The notes under the pieces were generated by a model, which saw nothing but the letters and a program-made list of their open reading frames with translations, searched no databases and was not told the DNA's origin. DNA of 14,630 nucleotides from Solirubrobacteraceae bacterium (GTDB taxonomy: Bacteria; Actinomycetota; Thermoleophilia; Solirubrobacterales; Solirubrobacteraceae): positions 1 through 14,630 of the forward strand of contig JALOLQ010000008.1 in the NCBI GenBank assembly GCA_025455895.1, written 5' to 3'. The first letter of the stretch is position 1, and each line of letters opens with the position of its first letter. The position numbers and the translations under genes were made by a program. Shown piece after piece: positions 1-8,082 of this stretch.

Positions 1-1
1 C

Positions 2-571
2 GCCTCCCTGGCGGCCCTCGTGAGCCGCTCTCCAGACCTCGATCCTCCGCTCATCGTCTCCGCGACGGTCGAGTCGCTCGCGGAGAACACCACCGACAGT
101 GTCGTGTCTCCACTGTTCTACTACGCCCTGTTCGGGTTACCGGGTGCGCTTGCCTACCGGGCCGTCAACACGATGGACGCGATGCTCGGCTATCGCGACG
201 ACCGCGAGTACGTCGGCAAGGCCGCGGCCCGCAGCGACGACGCGGCCAACTGGCTTCCGACGCGCATCACCGGCCTTCTGCTCGTGGCGGTGTCCACCGT
301 CAAGGGGACGGCCGGCCGAGCCTGGTGGGCGTTCCGCACCCAGCACCAGCCGCGGTACGGGCCCAACAAGACGCTCGCCATCGCGACCATGGCCGGCAGC
401 CTGGGCGTGCGGCTGGAGAAGCCGGGCGCCTACGCGCTGGGCGCGGCGGACCGGCCGTTGACGTGTGCTGTGATCGACGACGCGGTGTGGCGCGTCTGGG
501 CGGCCGGCGGCGCGACTGTCGCTCTGGCCGCCGGCCTCGCCGCGGTGCTCACCGGCCTGGTGCACCGATGA
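2..571 (+). CDS. cbiB: CbiB, adenosylcobinamide-phosphate synthase (5' end outside window)
   Basis: This is the C-terminal 189 residues of an integral membrane enzyme that attaches (R)-1-amino-2-propanol phosphate to adenosylcobyric acid. The reading frame is open from base 2, so the gene starts upstream; the GTG at 20 is an internal valine, not a start. Family hallmarks are visible: an ESLAENTTDS block followed by PLFYYALFGLPGA, then AYRAVNTMDAMLGYR, and a DDAANWLPTRIT block about 20 residues later. These are the conserved polar and loop motifs of CbiB/CobD. The last 30 residues are Ala/Val/Leu-rich and probably form the final membrane helix. Its TGA stop overlaps the ATG of the next gene (ATGA), and that gene makes the aminopropanol phosphate CbiB uses. 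Identification is firm; only the missing N-terminus limits it. Confidence 0.94.
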   Translation, partial: ASLAALVSRSPDLDPPLIVSATVESLAENTTDSVVSPLFYYALFGLPGALAYRAVNTMDAMLGYRDDREYVGKAAARSDDAANWLPTRITGLLLVAVSTVKGTAGRAWWAFRTQHQPRYGPNKTLAIATMAGSLGVRLEKPGAYALGAADRPLTCAVIDDAVWRVWAAGGATVALAAGLAAVLTGLVHR

Positions 572-1671
572 CCGCCTCCCGCGGATTGATCCGTACCGTG
601 CGGGCGTCGGTCCACGGAGCGGTCGACCCGTCGGCGCTGCGCGCCGAGGGCGTCGACCCGGGCGCGATCGTCGACTTCAGCTCCAACCAGTCGCCGCTCG
701 GCGCCGCCCACGGGGTGGCGGCCGCGGTCGCCGGCGCCGTCGTGGACGCCTATCCGGATCCGCACGCCGCCGAGCTCACCGCGGCGCTGGCCGACCGACA
801 CGCGGTCGAGCCGGAGCAGGTGGTCTGCGGCAACGGGAGCACGGAGCTCATCCGGCTCGTGGCGCAGCTCGCCCTGGAGTCCGGCGACGTGGCGCTCGCG
901 CTCGCGCCGGTGTTCGGCGAGTGCGAGGTGGCCACTGAGCTGGCCGGCGCGAGGCTGGAGCGGGTGCCGCTGGTGCACCGCGGGCCCGGGGCGGGCTTCT
1001 TCTGCGACGAGCCCGCCCTGCGCGACGCCCTCGCTGCGCAGCCGGAGCTCTGCTGGCTCTGCTCTCCCAGCAATCCCACCGGCGCGGCGCTGCCTGCGGA
1101 GCTCATCGCCGCGCTCGTCGCCGACCATCCGCGGACGCTCTTCGTCCTCGACGAGGCGTACTGCGACCTCCTGCCCGAGCCGCAGTGGGAGCGGGCGTCG
1201 CTGGCCGCCGGCAACCTCGTTGTGCTCCACTCGATGACCAAGTACTGGGGGCTCGCGGGGCTCCGGCTCGGGCACGCCGTCGCCGAGCCGGGGCCGGCGG
1301 CGGCGCTGCGCGCCGCCGCGCCGCCCTGGAGCGTCAACGCCTGCGCCCAGGCGGCGGGCGTCGCCGCGCTGCGCGACCTCGACCACCACCGGCGCTCGGT
1401 GGACCTGCTCACCAGCGAGCGCGACCGGCTGGTCGCCGGCCTCCGTGAGCGCGGCTGGACCACCGAGCCGACCACCGCCGGCTTCTTCCTCGTGCACGCG
1501 GGCGACGCGCCGGCGCTGCGCCGCGAGTTGTTGGCGCGCGGCTGCCTGGTCCGCGACTGCAGCTCGTTCGGGCTGCCGCGGCACATCCGTGTCAGTCCTC
1601 GTCATCCGGAGCAGAACGACCTGCTCCTCGCGGCTTTCGCCGCGACGACACCTCCCGAGGCGGCTCCGTGA
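568..1671 (+). CDS. cobD: CobD, L-threonine-O-3-phosphate decarboxylase (PLP-dependent)
   Basis: This 367-residue fold-type I PLP enzyme of the histidinol-phosphate aminotransferase family decarboxylates L-threonine phosphate to (R)-1-amino-2-propanol phosphate, the linker of the cobalamin nucleotide loop. Visible motifs in order are DFSSNQSPLG near residue 35, a CGNGSTELI phosphate-binding block near residue 90, CSPSNPTGA in the middle, FVLDEAYCD as the PLP pyridine-contact Asp, and LHSMTKYWGLAGLRLG, where Lys225 should form the Schiff base. The start is the ATG that overlaps the cbiB stop; the frame is open further upstream, but that part is a shadow of cbiB. HisC itself shares this fold, but position between cbiB and cbiA in a B12 operon favours CobD. 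The reported function is inferred from family and context, since a HisC/CobD split cannot be proved by eye. Confidence 0.9.
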   Translation: MTASRGLIRTVRASVHGAVDPSALRAEGVDPGAIVDFSSNQSPLGAAHGVAAAVAGAVVDAYPDPHAAELTAALADRHAVEPEQVVCGNGSTELIRLVAQLALESGDVALALAPVFGECEVATELAGARLERVPLVHRGPGAGFFCDEPALRDALAAQPELCWLCSPSNPTGAALPAELIAALVADHPRTLFVLDEAYCDLLPEPQWERASLAAGNLVVLHSMTKYWGLAGLRLGHAVAEPGPAAALRAAAPPWSVNACAQAAGVAALRDLDHHRRSVDLLTSERDRLVAGLRERGWTTEPTTAGFFLVHAGDAPALRRELLARGCLVRDCSSFGLPRHIRVSPRHPEQNDLLLAAFAATTPPEAAP

Positions 1672-3086
1672 GCGCGGTGAACGCGGCCCGCACCGTGACG
1701 GTCCCGCGGTTCGTCGTCGGAGCCCCCCGCAGCGGCGAGGGCAAGACGACCATCGCGCTGGGGCTCATGGCGGCGCTGCGCCGCCGCGGCCGGCGCGTGC
1801 AAGGGTTCAAGGTCGGTCCGGACTACCTCGACACGGGCTACCAGCGCTACGCCGCCGGGCCTGCGGGGCGCAATCTCGACCTCTTCATGATGGGCGAGCC
1901 GGCGGTGCGAGCCGCCGTCGCCGGCGCGGACGCGGACGTCGCCGTGATCGAGGGCGTCATGGGCCTGTTCGACGGGCATCGCGACGGGATCACGCCGTCG
2001 AGCACCGCGGCTGTGGCGAGCTTGCTCGGCGCCCCGGTGGTGCTCGTGATCGACGCCTCCCGCATGGCCGCCAGCGCCGGAGCGCTCGCGCTGGGGTTCG
2101 CCACGTTCGACCCGGCGGTGCGGGTCGCCGGCGTGATCCTCAACCGCTGGAACCCGCGGCGTTCGCGCCACGCGGTGGAGGCGGCGCTCGCGCGCGCCGG
2201 GGTGGAGGTGCTCGGGTACGTCCCTTCCGCCGAGCACCTCGAGCTGCCCTCCCGTCATCTCGGCCTCGTCGTGGCCGACGAGCTCAGCTCGGAGGTCGAG
2301 GCCGTGATGGAGCGGCTTGCGGAGCACGTCGAGGAGCACGTGGACGTGGACCGCGTGTTGGCGCTGGCGCAGGAGGCGCCGGAGCTGCCGGCGGCGGATG
2401 CCGCCGGCCCGGCGGCGCCCGCCCCGGGTCCCGTGGAACCCCCCGCCGGCCCGCGCATCGCCGTCGCCTGGGACGCCGCCTTCGCCTTCTACTACGCGGA
2501 CAACCTCGAGCAGCTCCGCGCCCGCGTCGCGGAGCTCGTCCACTTCAGCCCGCTGACCGCCGCCGAGCTGCCCGTCTGCGACGGGCTCTACCTGGGCGGC
2601 GGCTACCCCGAGCTGCACGTCCGCGAGCTGTCGGGCAACGAGGCGTTCCGGAGCCGGCTGGCCGTCGCGATCGCCGGCGGCCTGCCCGTGTACGCCGAGT
2701 GCGGCGGCCTGCTGTACCTCTGCCGCTCCCTCTCCGACCTGGACGGGCGCAGCTGGCCGCTCGTCGGCGCAGTCCCCGGCCGGGCGGCGATGCACGAGCG
2801 GCTGCAGGGGATGGGCTACCGCGAGGCTCGCCTGGCCGGCGACTCGCTGCTGGGGCCGGCCGGCGTCACCGTACGCGGCCACGAGTTCCACTACTCGAGC
2901 TGCGAGCTCGAGAACGAGCAGCAGCCCGCCTATATCCACGAGGACTCGCCGGAGGGCTACGCCGCCGGCGACCTCTTCGCCTCGTACGTCCATCTGCACT
3001 TCGCCGGGTACCCGGCCCTGCTCGAGCACTGGCTCGAGCGCTGCCGGGCCTACGCCTCGGCCCACACCGGAGGTCCATCCGCATGA
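1668..3086 (+). CDS. cbiA: CbiA, cobyrinate a,c-diamide synthase
   Basis: This 472-residue ATP- and glutamine-dependent enzyme amidates the a and c acetate side chains of cobyrinic acid. The N-terminal half is a dethiobiotin-synthetase-like ATPase with the P-loop GAPRSGEGKTT at residues 18-28, followed by the family block FKVGPDYLDTGY and the EGVMGLFDG stretch. The C-terminal half is a class I (triad) glutaminase with the GGGYPELH oxyanion region, the nucleophile Cys345 in YAECGGLLYL, and His442 in SYVHLHFAG. A Pro/Ala-rich linker at about residues 235-262 separates the halves. The GTG start overlaps the cobD stop by four bases; another GTG nine bases downstream is possible. Length and architecture are normal for the family. 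CobB of the aerobic route is similar, but the operon is of the anaerobic type. Confidence 0.95.
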   Translation: MSAVNAARTVTVPRFVVGAPRSGEGKTTIALGLMAALRRRGRRVQGFKVGPDYLDTGYQRYAAGPAGRNLDLFMMGEPAVRAAVAGADADVAVIEGVMGLFDGHRDGITPSSTAAVASLLGAPVVLVIDASRMAASAGALALGFATFDPAVRVAGVILNRWNPRRSRHAVEAALARAGVEVLGYVPSAEHLELPSRHLGLVVADELSSEVEAVMERLAEHVEEHVDVDRVLALAQEAPELPAADAAGPAAPAPGPVEPPAGPRIAVAWDAAFAFYYADNLEQLRARVAELVHFSPLTAAELPVCDGLYLGGGYPELHVRELSGNEAFRSRLAVAIAGGLPVYAECGGLLYLCRSLSDLDGRSWPLVGAVPGRAAMHERLQGMGYREARLAGDSLLGPAGVTVRGHEFHYSSCELENEQQPAYIHEDSPEGYAAGDLFASYVHLHFAGYPALLEHWLERCRAYASAHTGGPSA

Positions 3087-3454
3087 GCTCAGTCCTGATC
3101 GTCCTCGGCCACGGCAGCCGCAACCCCGCCGCGACGGCGCAGTTCATGGAGCTCGTCGGGCAGCTGCGCGCCCGCCGCGACGAGCCCGTACTGCCGGCCT
3201 TCATGGAGCTCGCGGAGCCGGGCCTGGACGCGGCCGTGGCGGAGGCGGTCGCCGGAGGAGCGACCGAGATCGTCGTGCAGCCCTGCTTCCTGTTCGACGG
3301 CATGCACATCCGCCGCGACATCCCCGGGATGCTCTCCGGGTTCGCGGCGCAGCATCCGGACGTCGCCTTCCGTTTCGGCCGGCCGTTCGGCGCGGACCCG
3401 CGCCTCGCCGAGATTCTGATCGAGCGCGCCGGGGAGGCCGAATGCCTGGCCTGA
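3083..3454 (+). CDS. cbiX: CbiX, short-form sirohydrochlorin cobaltochelatase
   Basis: This 123-residue protein is a single chelatase domain that should insert Co2+ into sirohydrochlorin, the committing step of the anaerobic pathway. It opens with SSVLIVLGHGSRNP, placing the first metal-binding histidine at residue 10, and carries the second in GMHIRRDIPGM at residue 75. Both match the active-site pair of the CbiX family. The length fits the small form (CbiX-S), which works as a homodimer and is best known from archaea; common bacterial CbiX proteins are about twice as long with two repeats. The ATG overlaps the cbiA stop (ATGA). Its own end overlaps the cbiC start by 13 bases. There is no histidine-rich tail. 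A siroheme ferrochelatase (SirB) would look alike, but the operon context favours cobalt. Confidence 0.9.
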   Translation: MSSVLIVLGHGSRNPAATAQFMELVGQLRARRDEPVLPAFMELAEPGLDAAVAEAVAGGATEIVVQPCFLFDGMHIRRDIPGMLSGFAAQHPDVAFRFGRPFGADPRLAEILIERAGEAECLA

Positions 3455-4068
3455 AGCCGCACGAGATCGAGGTCCGCAGCATGGAGATCATCGACGGGCT
3501 GCTGCCGGCGGGCAACTGGTCGCCGGGCGAGCGGGCGGTCGTGAAGCGCCTGGTGCACACCACCGGCGATCCTTCACTGGCGCCGTTCGTGAAGTTCTCG
3601 GACGGGGCCGTGGACGCGGGCGTCGCGGCGCTCCGCGGGGGCTGCCTCGTCGTCACCGACACGCACATGGTCCGCATCGGCGTGAACACGAACCGGGTGG
3701 AGGCGCTCGGCGGCGCGGTCGAGTGCCTGATCGCCGACGAGGCGATCGCCGAGGAGTCGCGGCGCACGGGCCGTACTCGGGCCGCCTGCGCCATGCGCGC
3801 CTTCGGTGCGCGTCTCGACGGCTCTGTCGTGGCGCTCGGCAACGCGCCGACCGCCCTGCGCGAGGTGCTCGCGCTGGCGGCCGAGGGCGTGGCGCGACCG
3901 GCGCTCGTCATCGGCATGCCGGTGGGGTTCGTCGACGCCGCCGAGTCGAAGGCGGCGCTCACGGCAACCGACCTGACCTTCATCGCCGTTGATGGGACGC
4001 GGGGCGGCAGCCCGCTCGCTGCCACGACCGTGAACGCGCTGCTGCGCGTGGCCGAGGGAGCGGTGTGA
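3442..4068 (+). CDS. cbiC: CbiC, cobalt-precorrin-8 methylmutase
   Basis: This 208-residue enzyme moves the C11 methyl group to C12, giving cobyrinic acid. It begins HEIEVRSMEIID, the usual family opening, and has KRLVHTTGDP with the catalytic histidine at residue 39. Further family blocks are VVTDTHMVRIGVN, RTRAACAMRAF, ALGNAPTALREV and the C-terminal IGMPVGFVDAAESK. The length is normal. The ATG at 3442 lies inside the end of cbiX, with a purine-rich GGGGAGG ribosome site four bases before it; this supports the 13-base overlap rather than a later start. The C-terminus overlaps the next gene by four bases. CobH of the aerobic pathway is the homologue, and the surrounding genes decide for CbiC. 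Confidence 0.95.
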   Translation: MPGLKPHEIEVRSMEIIDGLLPAGNWSPGERAVVKRLVHTTGDPSLAPFVKFSDGAVDAGVAALRGGCLVVTDTHMVRIGVNTNRVEALGGAVECLIADEAIAEESRRTGRTRAACAMRAFGARLDGSVVALGNAPTALREVLALAAEGVARPALVIGMPVGFVDAAESKAALTATDLTFIAVDGTRGGSPLAATTVNALLRVAEGAV

Positions 4069-5873
4069 CGGAATCCGGCTCAGAGCTGCGCAGCGGGCTC
4101 ACGACGGGGACGTGCGCCGCGGCCGCCGCGGCCGCCGCGGCGCACGCGCTCACCGGGTCGACCTGCGACGCCGTGGACGTGGAGCTGCCGGACGGCGAGC
4201 GCGTGACGCTCTCCGTCGAGTGGGTCGAGCTGCCGCGGCCGGGCCGCGCCCGCGCGGCCGTGGTCAAGGACGCGGGCGACGACCCGGACGTCACCGACGG
4301 CATGACGGTCGTCGCGGAAGTGGAGATCGTAGCGACCGGCGACGCCGCCGTCCCGCCGCCGGCCATCGAGTTCGTCGCCGGCCCGGGTGTGGGCAGCGTC
4401 ACCCGGGCCGGTCTGCAGATCCCGCCCGGGGAGCCGGCGATCAACCCGGTGCCGCGGCAGATGATCGCAGCAGCCGTGGGCGCGGTGCTCGCCGAGCAGC
4501 CGCTGCGAGTGACCGTGAGCATCCCCGGCGGCGAGCAGACCGCCAAGCGGACCTACAACGAGCGCCTGGGCATCGTCGGCGGGCTCTCCGTGCTGGGCAC
4601 GTCCGGTCGCGTGGTCCCCAAATCCGAGGATGCCTGGGTGCGGTCCCTGCTCCCCCAGGTGGACGTGGCGCTGGCCGACGACCGGGACACTGTGTACCTC
4701 GCGCCGGGCGGGTTCGGTGAACGCGCCGCGCGCGAGCGGTTCGGCGCCGCCGAGACGCAGATCGTGCAGTGCGCCAACTTCGTCGGCGACCTGCTCGACC
4801 GCTGCGTCGACGCCGGCGTGGCGCGCGTGGTGCTGGTGGGGCACGCCGGCAAGCTGGTCAAGGTCGCAGCCGGGGTGTGGAACACGCACAGTCGCGTCGC
4901 GGACGCACGTCTGGAGACGCTGGCGGCGCTGGCGGCCGCCGCAGGCGCGCCGCCCACGCTGGTGACGAAGGTCCTCGAGTTGCCGACGGTGGAGGCCGCC
5001 GTGGCGACCCTGGCGGACGCCGGCCTGGATGAGGTGTGGGACGACGTGGCCGAGCGCGCCGCCCGCCGCGCCGCCGAGAGAGCCGGGCGCCGCGCCGGCG
5101 AAGGCGCCGTGCCGCGCTGTGACTGCGCCGTCGTCGCATACGACGGCGAGGTGATCGGCCGCTCGGCGGCGCTGCGCGCGGCATCCGCGGCCGCCGCGTC
5201 CGTCGAGGACGCGCCCGAAGCCGGTCCGGCCTCCGCCGCCCTGCCGGTGCTCGAGCTCGCCGTCGTCGGCACCGGCCCCGGCGCCGCGGAGTGGCTCACG
5301 CCGGCCGCTTGGCAGGTCATCCGCCGGGCAGACGTCGTCGCCGGCGGCCGCCGCCAGCTCGAGCGCTTCGCGCCTGCCGGCGCCGAGCAGGTCGTCGTCG
5401 GCGCCGACATGGTGAGTGTCGCGGCGGCGCTCCGCACGCATGCCGGCCGCCGGGTCGTCGTGCTGGCCAGCGGCGACCCCGGGTTCTTCGGCATCCCCGT
5501 GGCCCTGCGCCGGCTCCTTCCGGGCGCCGAGATCGTCACGCTCCCGGGCGTCAGCTCCGCCCAGCTGGCCGCGGCGCGCCTGGGCCGGCCGTGGCACGAC
5601 CTGCACTTCGCAAGCGCCCACGGGCTGGAGATCGAAGGTGTGGTCGCGGACGTCCGCGCGCACCCCCACGTGCTGGCGCTCACGGACGCGCGCCGCACGC
5701 CGCAGGCGCTTGCGGCGGCGCTGGTGGCCGCAGGCATCGAGGCGCGTGTCACGGTGCTCGAGCGACTCGGCGAGCCGGGCGAGCGCATCACCAGTGGCGC
5801 TGCGGCGAGCGTCGCCGCCCAGGAGTTCGACGGCCTGTCCGTCGTCGTCGTCGACCGGGAGGAACCGGCATGA
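4065..5873 (+). CDS. cbiDE: CbiD-CbiE fusion: cobalt-precorrin-5B C1-methyltransferase / cobalt-precorrin-7 C5-methyltransferase
   Basis: This 602-residue protein joins two ring-modifying enzymes. Residues 1 to about 375 are CbiD, the C1 methyltransferase acting after ring contraction: the N-terminal GLTTGTCAAA block, LGIVGGLSVLGTSG in the middle, and GHAGKLVKVAAGVWNTHS with ADARLETLAA further on. After an Ala-rich linker of about 20 residues, CbiE starts at residue 396 with LELAVVGTGPGAAEWLT, the SAM-binding opening of tetrapyrrole methylases, and has LASGDPGFFG at 467-476 and LPGVSSAQLAAARLG after it. CbiE methylates C5, and C15 is handled by CbiT, which is the next gene. The GTG start overlaps cbiC by four bases, and the end overlaps cbiT by four. 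No stop or frame change interrupts the linker, so the fusion is real in this sequence. Two separate genes is the commoner arrangement. Confidence 0.94.
   Translation: MTESGSELRSGLTTGTCAAAAAAAAAHALTGSTCDAVDVELPDGERVTLSVEWVELPRPGRARAAVVKDAGDDPDVTDGMTVVAEVEIVATGDAAVPPPAIEFVAGPGVGSVTRAGLQIPPGEPAINPVPRQMIAAAVGAVLAEQPLRVTVSIPGGEQTAKRTYNERLGIVGGLSVLGTSGRVVPKSEDAWVRSLLPQVDVALADDRDTVYLAPGGFGERAARERFGAAETQIVQCANFVGDLLDRCVDAGVARVVLVGHAGKLVKVAAGVWNTHSRVADARLETLAALAAAAGAPPTLVTKVLELPTVEAAVATLADAGLDEVWDDVAERAARRAAERAGRRAGEGAVPRCDCAVVAYDGEVIGRSAALRAASAAAASVEDAPEAGPASAALPVLELAVVGTGPGAAEWLTPAAWQVIRRADVVAGGRRQLERFAPAGAEQVVVGADMVSVAAALRTHAGRRVVVLASGDPGFFGIPVALRRLLPGAEIVTLPGVSSAQLAAARLGRPWHDLHFASAHGLEIEGVVADVRAHPHVLALTDARRTPQALAAALVAAGIEARVTVLERLGEPGERITSGAAASVAAQEFDGLSVVVVDREEPA
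4111..4146 (+). repeat. Perfect 13-bp inverted repeat inside the start of cbiDE
   Basis: Bases 4111-4123 and 4134-4146 are exact reverse complements separated by 10 bases, so the message could form a very GC-rich hairpin about 46 bases after the start codon. The same bases encode Cys17 followed by a run of nine alanines in the GTCAAA block of CbiD, using alternating GCC and GCG codons. The repeat may be only a by-product of that codon alternation. Confidence 0.5.
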
Positions 5874-6466
5874 ACACCGTCCCACCGGGCCTCCCCGACG
5901 AGCTGTTCGCGCGCGGGGACGTCCCCATGACCAAGCGCGAGGTGCGTGCGCTCACCATGGCGTTCGCGGCGCTGCGTCCGACGGACGCCGTGCTGGACGT
6001 CGGCGCCGGCACCGGCAGCCTCAGCGTGGAGGCGGCGCTGCTCTGCCCGCACGGCAGGGTCGTGGCGCTGGAGCGCGACCCCGAGGCTCTCGGGCTGATC
6101 CGGGAGAACGAAGCCCGCTTCGGACTCTCCAACCTCACGGTGCTCGCCGGCGAGGCGCCGGAAGCCCTCGCCGGTCTCGCGCCGGCGTCGTTCGACCGCA
6201 TCCTGGTCGGCGGTAGCGGCGGAGGGCTGGAGGCGATCCTCGAGGCCCTGCCGGCGCTGCTGCGCCCCGGCGGCCGTGTCGTGTGCAACACCACGTGCCT
6301 CGAGACGACGGCGACGGCGGCGGCGAGGCTGCGCCGGCCGCCCTGGACCGGCTTCGCGTGCAGCCAGCTCAGCGTGGCGCGCGGGCTGCCCGCCGGACCG
6401 CTGCTCCGCTTCGACGCGCTCAACCCGGTGTGGGTCACCAGCGCCGACGTCGAGGAGGACGCGTGA
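5870..6466 (+). CDS. cbiT: CbiT, cobalt-precorrin-6B C15-methyltransferase (decarboxylating)
   Basis: This 198-residue class I SAM methyltransferase methylates C15 and decarboxylates the C12 acetate. The family opening LPDELFARGDVPMTKREVRAL is readable at residues 8-27. The SAM-binding motif VLDVGAGTGS is at residues 41-50, and VALERDPEAL is the acidic second motif. FDRILVGGSGGGLEAIL is the family's glycine-rich stretch. Length is typical of free-standing CbiT, in contrast to aerobic CobL, where CbiE and CbiT are fused. Here CbiE is instead fused to CbiD, and CbiT directly follows. The ATG overlaps the preceding stop (ATGA) and has a GGGAGGA ribosome site six bases upstream. The end overlaps the GTG of cbiL by four bases. 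Confidence 0.94.
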   Translation: MNTVPPGLPDELFARGDVPMTKREVRALTMAFAALRPTDAVLDVGAGTGSLSVEAALLCPHGRVVALERDPEALGLIRENEARFGLSNLTVLAGEAPEALAGLAPASFDRILVGGSGGGLEAILEALPALLRPGGRVVCNTTCLETTATAAARLRRPPWTGFACSQLSVARGLPAGPLLRFDALNPVWVTSADVEEDA

Positions 6467-7230
6467 GTACGGGGACGAGCTGGGGCGTGATCTACGGCGT
6501 CGGCGTCGGGCCGGGCGACCCGGGCCTGCTCACGGTGCGCGCCGTGGAGGTGCTGCAGCACGCCGGCGCCGTGCTCGCGCCGGCGCCGCGCCGCGGCGGC
6601 GAGAGCCTGGCGCTCAGCATCGCCCGGGCGCACCTGCCCGCCGGGTGCGACGTGCACACGGCGCACTTCCCCATGACGGAGCGCCGCGACGAGCTGCGCG
6701 AGGCGTGGGACGAGGCGGCGGCGCTGCTGCTGCGTCTGGCCGCCGCCGGTGCGCCCGTCGCCTTCATCACGCTGGGCGACGCGATGCTCTACAGCACCTG
6801 GAGCTACCTGCTCTCGGCGGTGCTCCGTCTGGCGCCGGACGCCGACGTGCGCACGGTCCCGGGAGTGACCGCCATGTCCGCCTGCGCCGCCGCCGTCGGC
6901 CGCCCGCTGGCGGAAGGCCGCGAGCCGCTGCTGATCTGGCCCGACGAGCCGCCGGCCGACGCCGGCGGGCTGCTCGGGCTGGCGCCCAACGTGGTGTTCA
7001 TGAAGGCCGGCAGGCACCTGCCGGCGCTCGCCGCCGCGGCCGAGCGCGCCGGCGCCGAGGCGGTCGCGGTGCGGCGGGCCTCACAGGCAGACCAGGCGTG
7101 CACCACGGACCTGAGCGCCTGGTCGGCGGACCGCGAGTACTTCACCACCGTCCTGATGCACCGGGCCGGAGACGGCGCGCCGCACGGCGCGCCCCAGCCG
7201 GCCCTCGACTCCGAGGAGGACCGCGCATGA
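6463..7230 (+). CDS. cbiL: CbiL, cobalt-precorrin-2 C20-methyltransferase
   Basis: This 255-residue tetrapyrrole methylase adds the C20 methyl group to cobalt-precorrin-2. It carries the SAM-binding GVGVGPGDPGLLT at residues 12-24 and TLGDAMLYSTW at 103-113; the YST ending of this loop separates CbiL/CobI from its paralogues. The usual proline after GD is alanine here, a mild difference. VPGVTAMSACAAAVG is the third conserved block. After about residue 235 there is a short acidic tail that I do not assign to the fold. The GTG start overlaps the cbiT stop by four bases, with AGGAGG four bases upstream. The end overlaps cbiF by four bases. Confidence 0.93.
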   Translation: MSTGTSWGVIYGVGVGPGDPGLLTVRAVEVLQHAGAVLAPAPRRGGESLALSIARAHLPAGCDVHTAHFPMTERRDELREAWDEAAALLLRLAAAGAPVAFITLGDAMLYSTWSYLLSAVLRLAPDADVRTVPGVTAMSACAAAVGRPLAEGREPLLIWPDEPPADAGGLLGLAPNVVFMKAGRHLPALAAAAERAGAEAVAVRRASQADQACTTDLSAWSADREYFTTVLMHRAGDGAPHGAPQPALDSEEDRA

Positions 7231-8081
7231 TCCGCTTCGTCGGCGCCGGCCCAGGCGACCCTGAGCTCGTCACCGTCAAGGGCCGCCGCCTGCTGGAGGA
7301 GGCCGGCGTGGTCGTGTACGCCGGGTCGCTGGTGCCGAAGGCGGTGCTCGGCTGGACGCGGGACGGCTGCGAGCTGCACGACAGCGCCGGGATGACGCTC
7401 GGAGAGCAGGTCGAGGTGATGGCGGCGGCGCACGCGGACGGCAAGGCAGTCGTGCGCCTGCACACCGGCGACCCGAGCCTGTACGGCGCCATCGGCGAGC
7501 AGATGCGCGCGCTCGACGCCCGCGGCATCGAGTATGAGGTCGTCCCCGGCGTGAGCTCCTTCGTCGCCGCCGCGGCCGCGCTGCCGACCGAGCTGACGGC
7601 GCCGGGCGTCTCGCAGACGGTGATCGTCACGCGTCGGCCCGGTCGCACGCCGGTGCCTGAGGGCCAGGACCTGGCCGGGCTGGCAGCCCATCGGGCCACC
7701 ATGGCGATCTTCCTCTCGGCCGGCGACCTCGAGGGGACCGTGGCCGATCTGCGCGAGCACTACCCGGCCGGGACCTCCGCGGCGATCGTGCAGCGCGCCT
7801 CCTGGCCCGAACAGCTGGTGCTGCGCGGCACGCTCGAGACGATCGCTGACCAGGCGGCTGAAGCGGGAGTGGACCGGACGGCGATGGTCCTCGTGGGCGA
7901 TGCCCTGCGCAACGAGGGGGATCCGTCGCTGCTCTACCACGCCGGGTTCACGCACGGGTACCGGACGGCGGAGGAGCCGGGCGGCGCTGCCGCCGGCCCG
8001 GCCGATGCCGTCGACGGCTCGGACGCGGCCGACGGCGGCTCTGCAGACGCGGCCGGTGGCCCCGACGGCGAGGACGACTGA
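7227..8081 (+). CDS. cbiF: CbiF, cobalt-precorrin-4 C11-methyltransferase
   Basis: This 284-residue tetrapyrrole methylase methylates C11 of cobalt-precorrin-4. The opening FVGAGPGDPELVTVKG is at residues 4-19, followed by VVVYAGSLVPKAVL, a CbiF/CobM signature. HTGDPSLYGA at 79-88 and EVVPGVSSFVAAAAAL complete the SAM pocket, and TVIVTRRPGRTPVPEGQDL is another family block. The domain ends near residue 250. The remaining 35 residues are a low-complexity Ala/Gly/Asp tail ending in GEDD, not expected in the family and probably disordered. The ATG overlaps the cbiL stop by four bases. The stop is one base before the cbiG GTG. Confidence 0.94.
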   Translation: MIRFVGAGPGDPELVTVKGRRLLEEAGVVVYAGSLVPKAVLGWTRDGCELHDSAGMTLGEQVEVMAAAHADGKAVVRLHTGDPSLYGAIGEQMRALDARGIEYEVVPGVSSFVAAAAALPTELTAPGVSQTVIVTRRPGRTPVPEGQDLAGLAAHRATMAIFLSAGDLEGTVADLREHYPAGTSAAIVQRASWPEQLVLRGTLETIADQAAEAGVDRTAMVLVGDALRNEGDPSLLYHAGFTHGYRTAEEPGGAAAGPADAVDGSDAADGGSADAAGGPDGEDD

Positions 8082-8082
8082 C

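Noticed and set aside
20..571. GTG at 20 as the start of cbiB
   Set aside because: The frame is open to the window edge and the membrane enzyme is normally longer, so this is an internal valine of a gene cut by the window.
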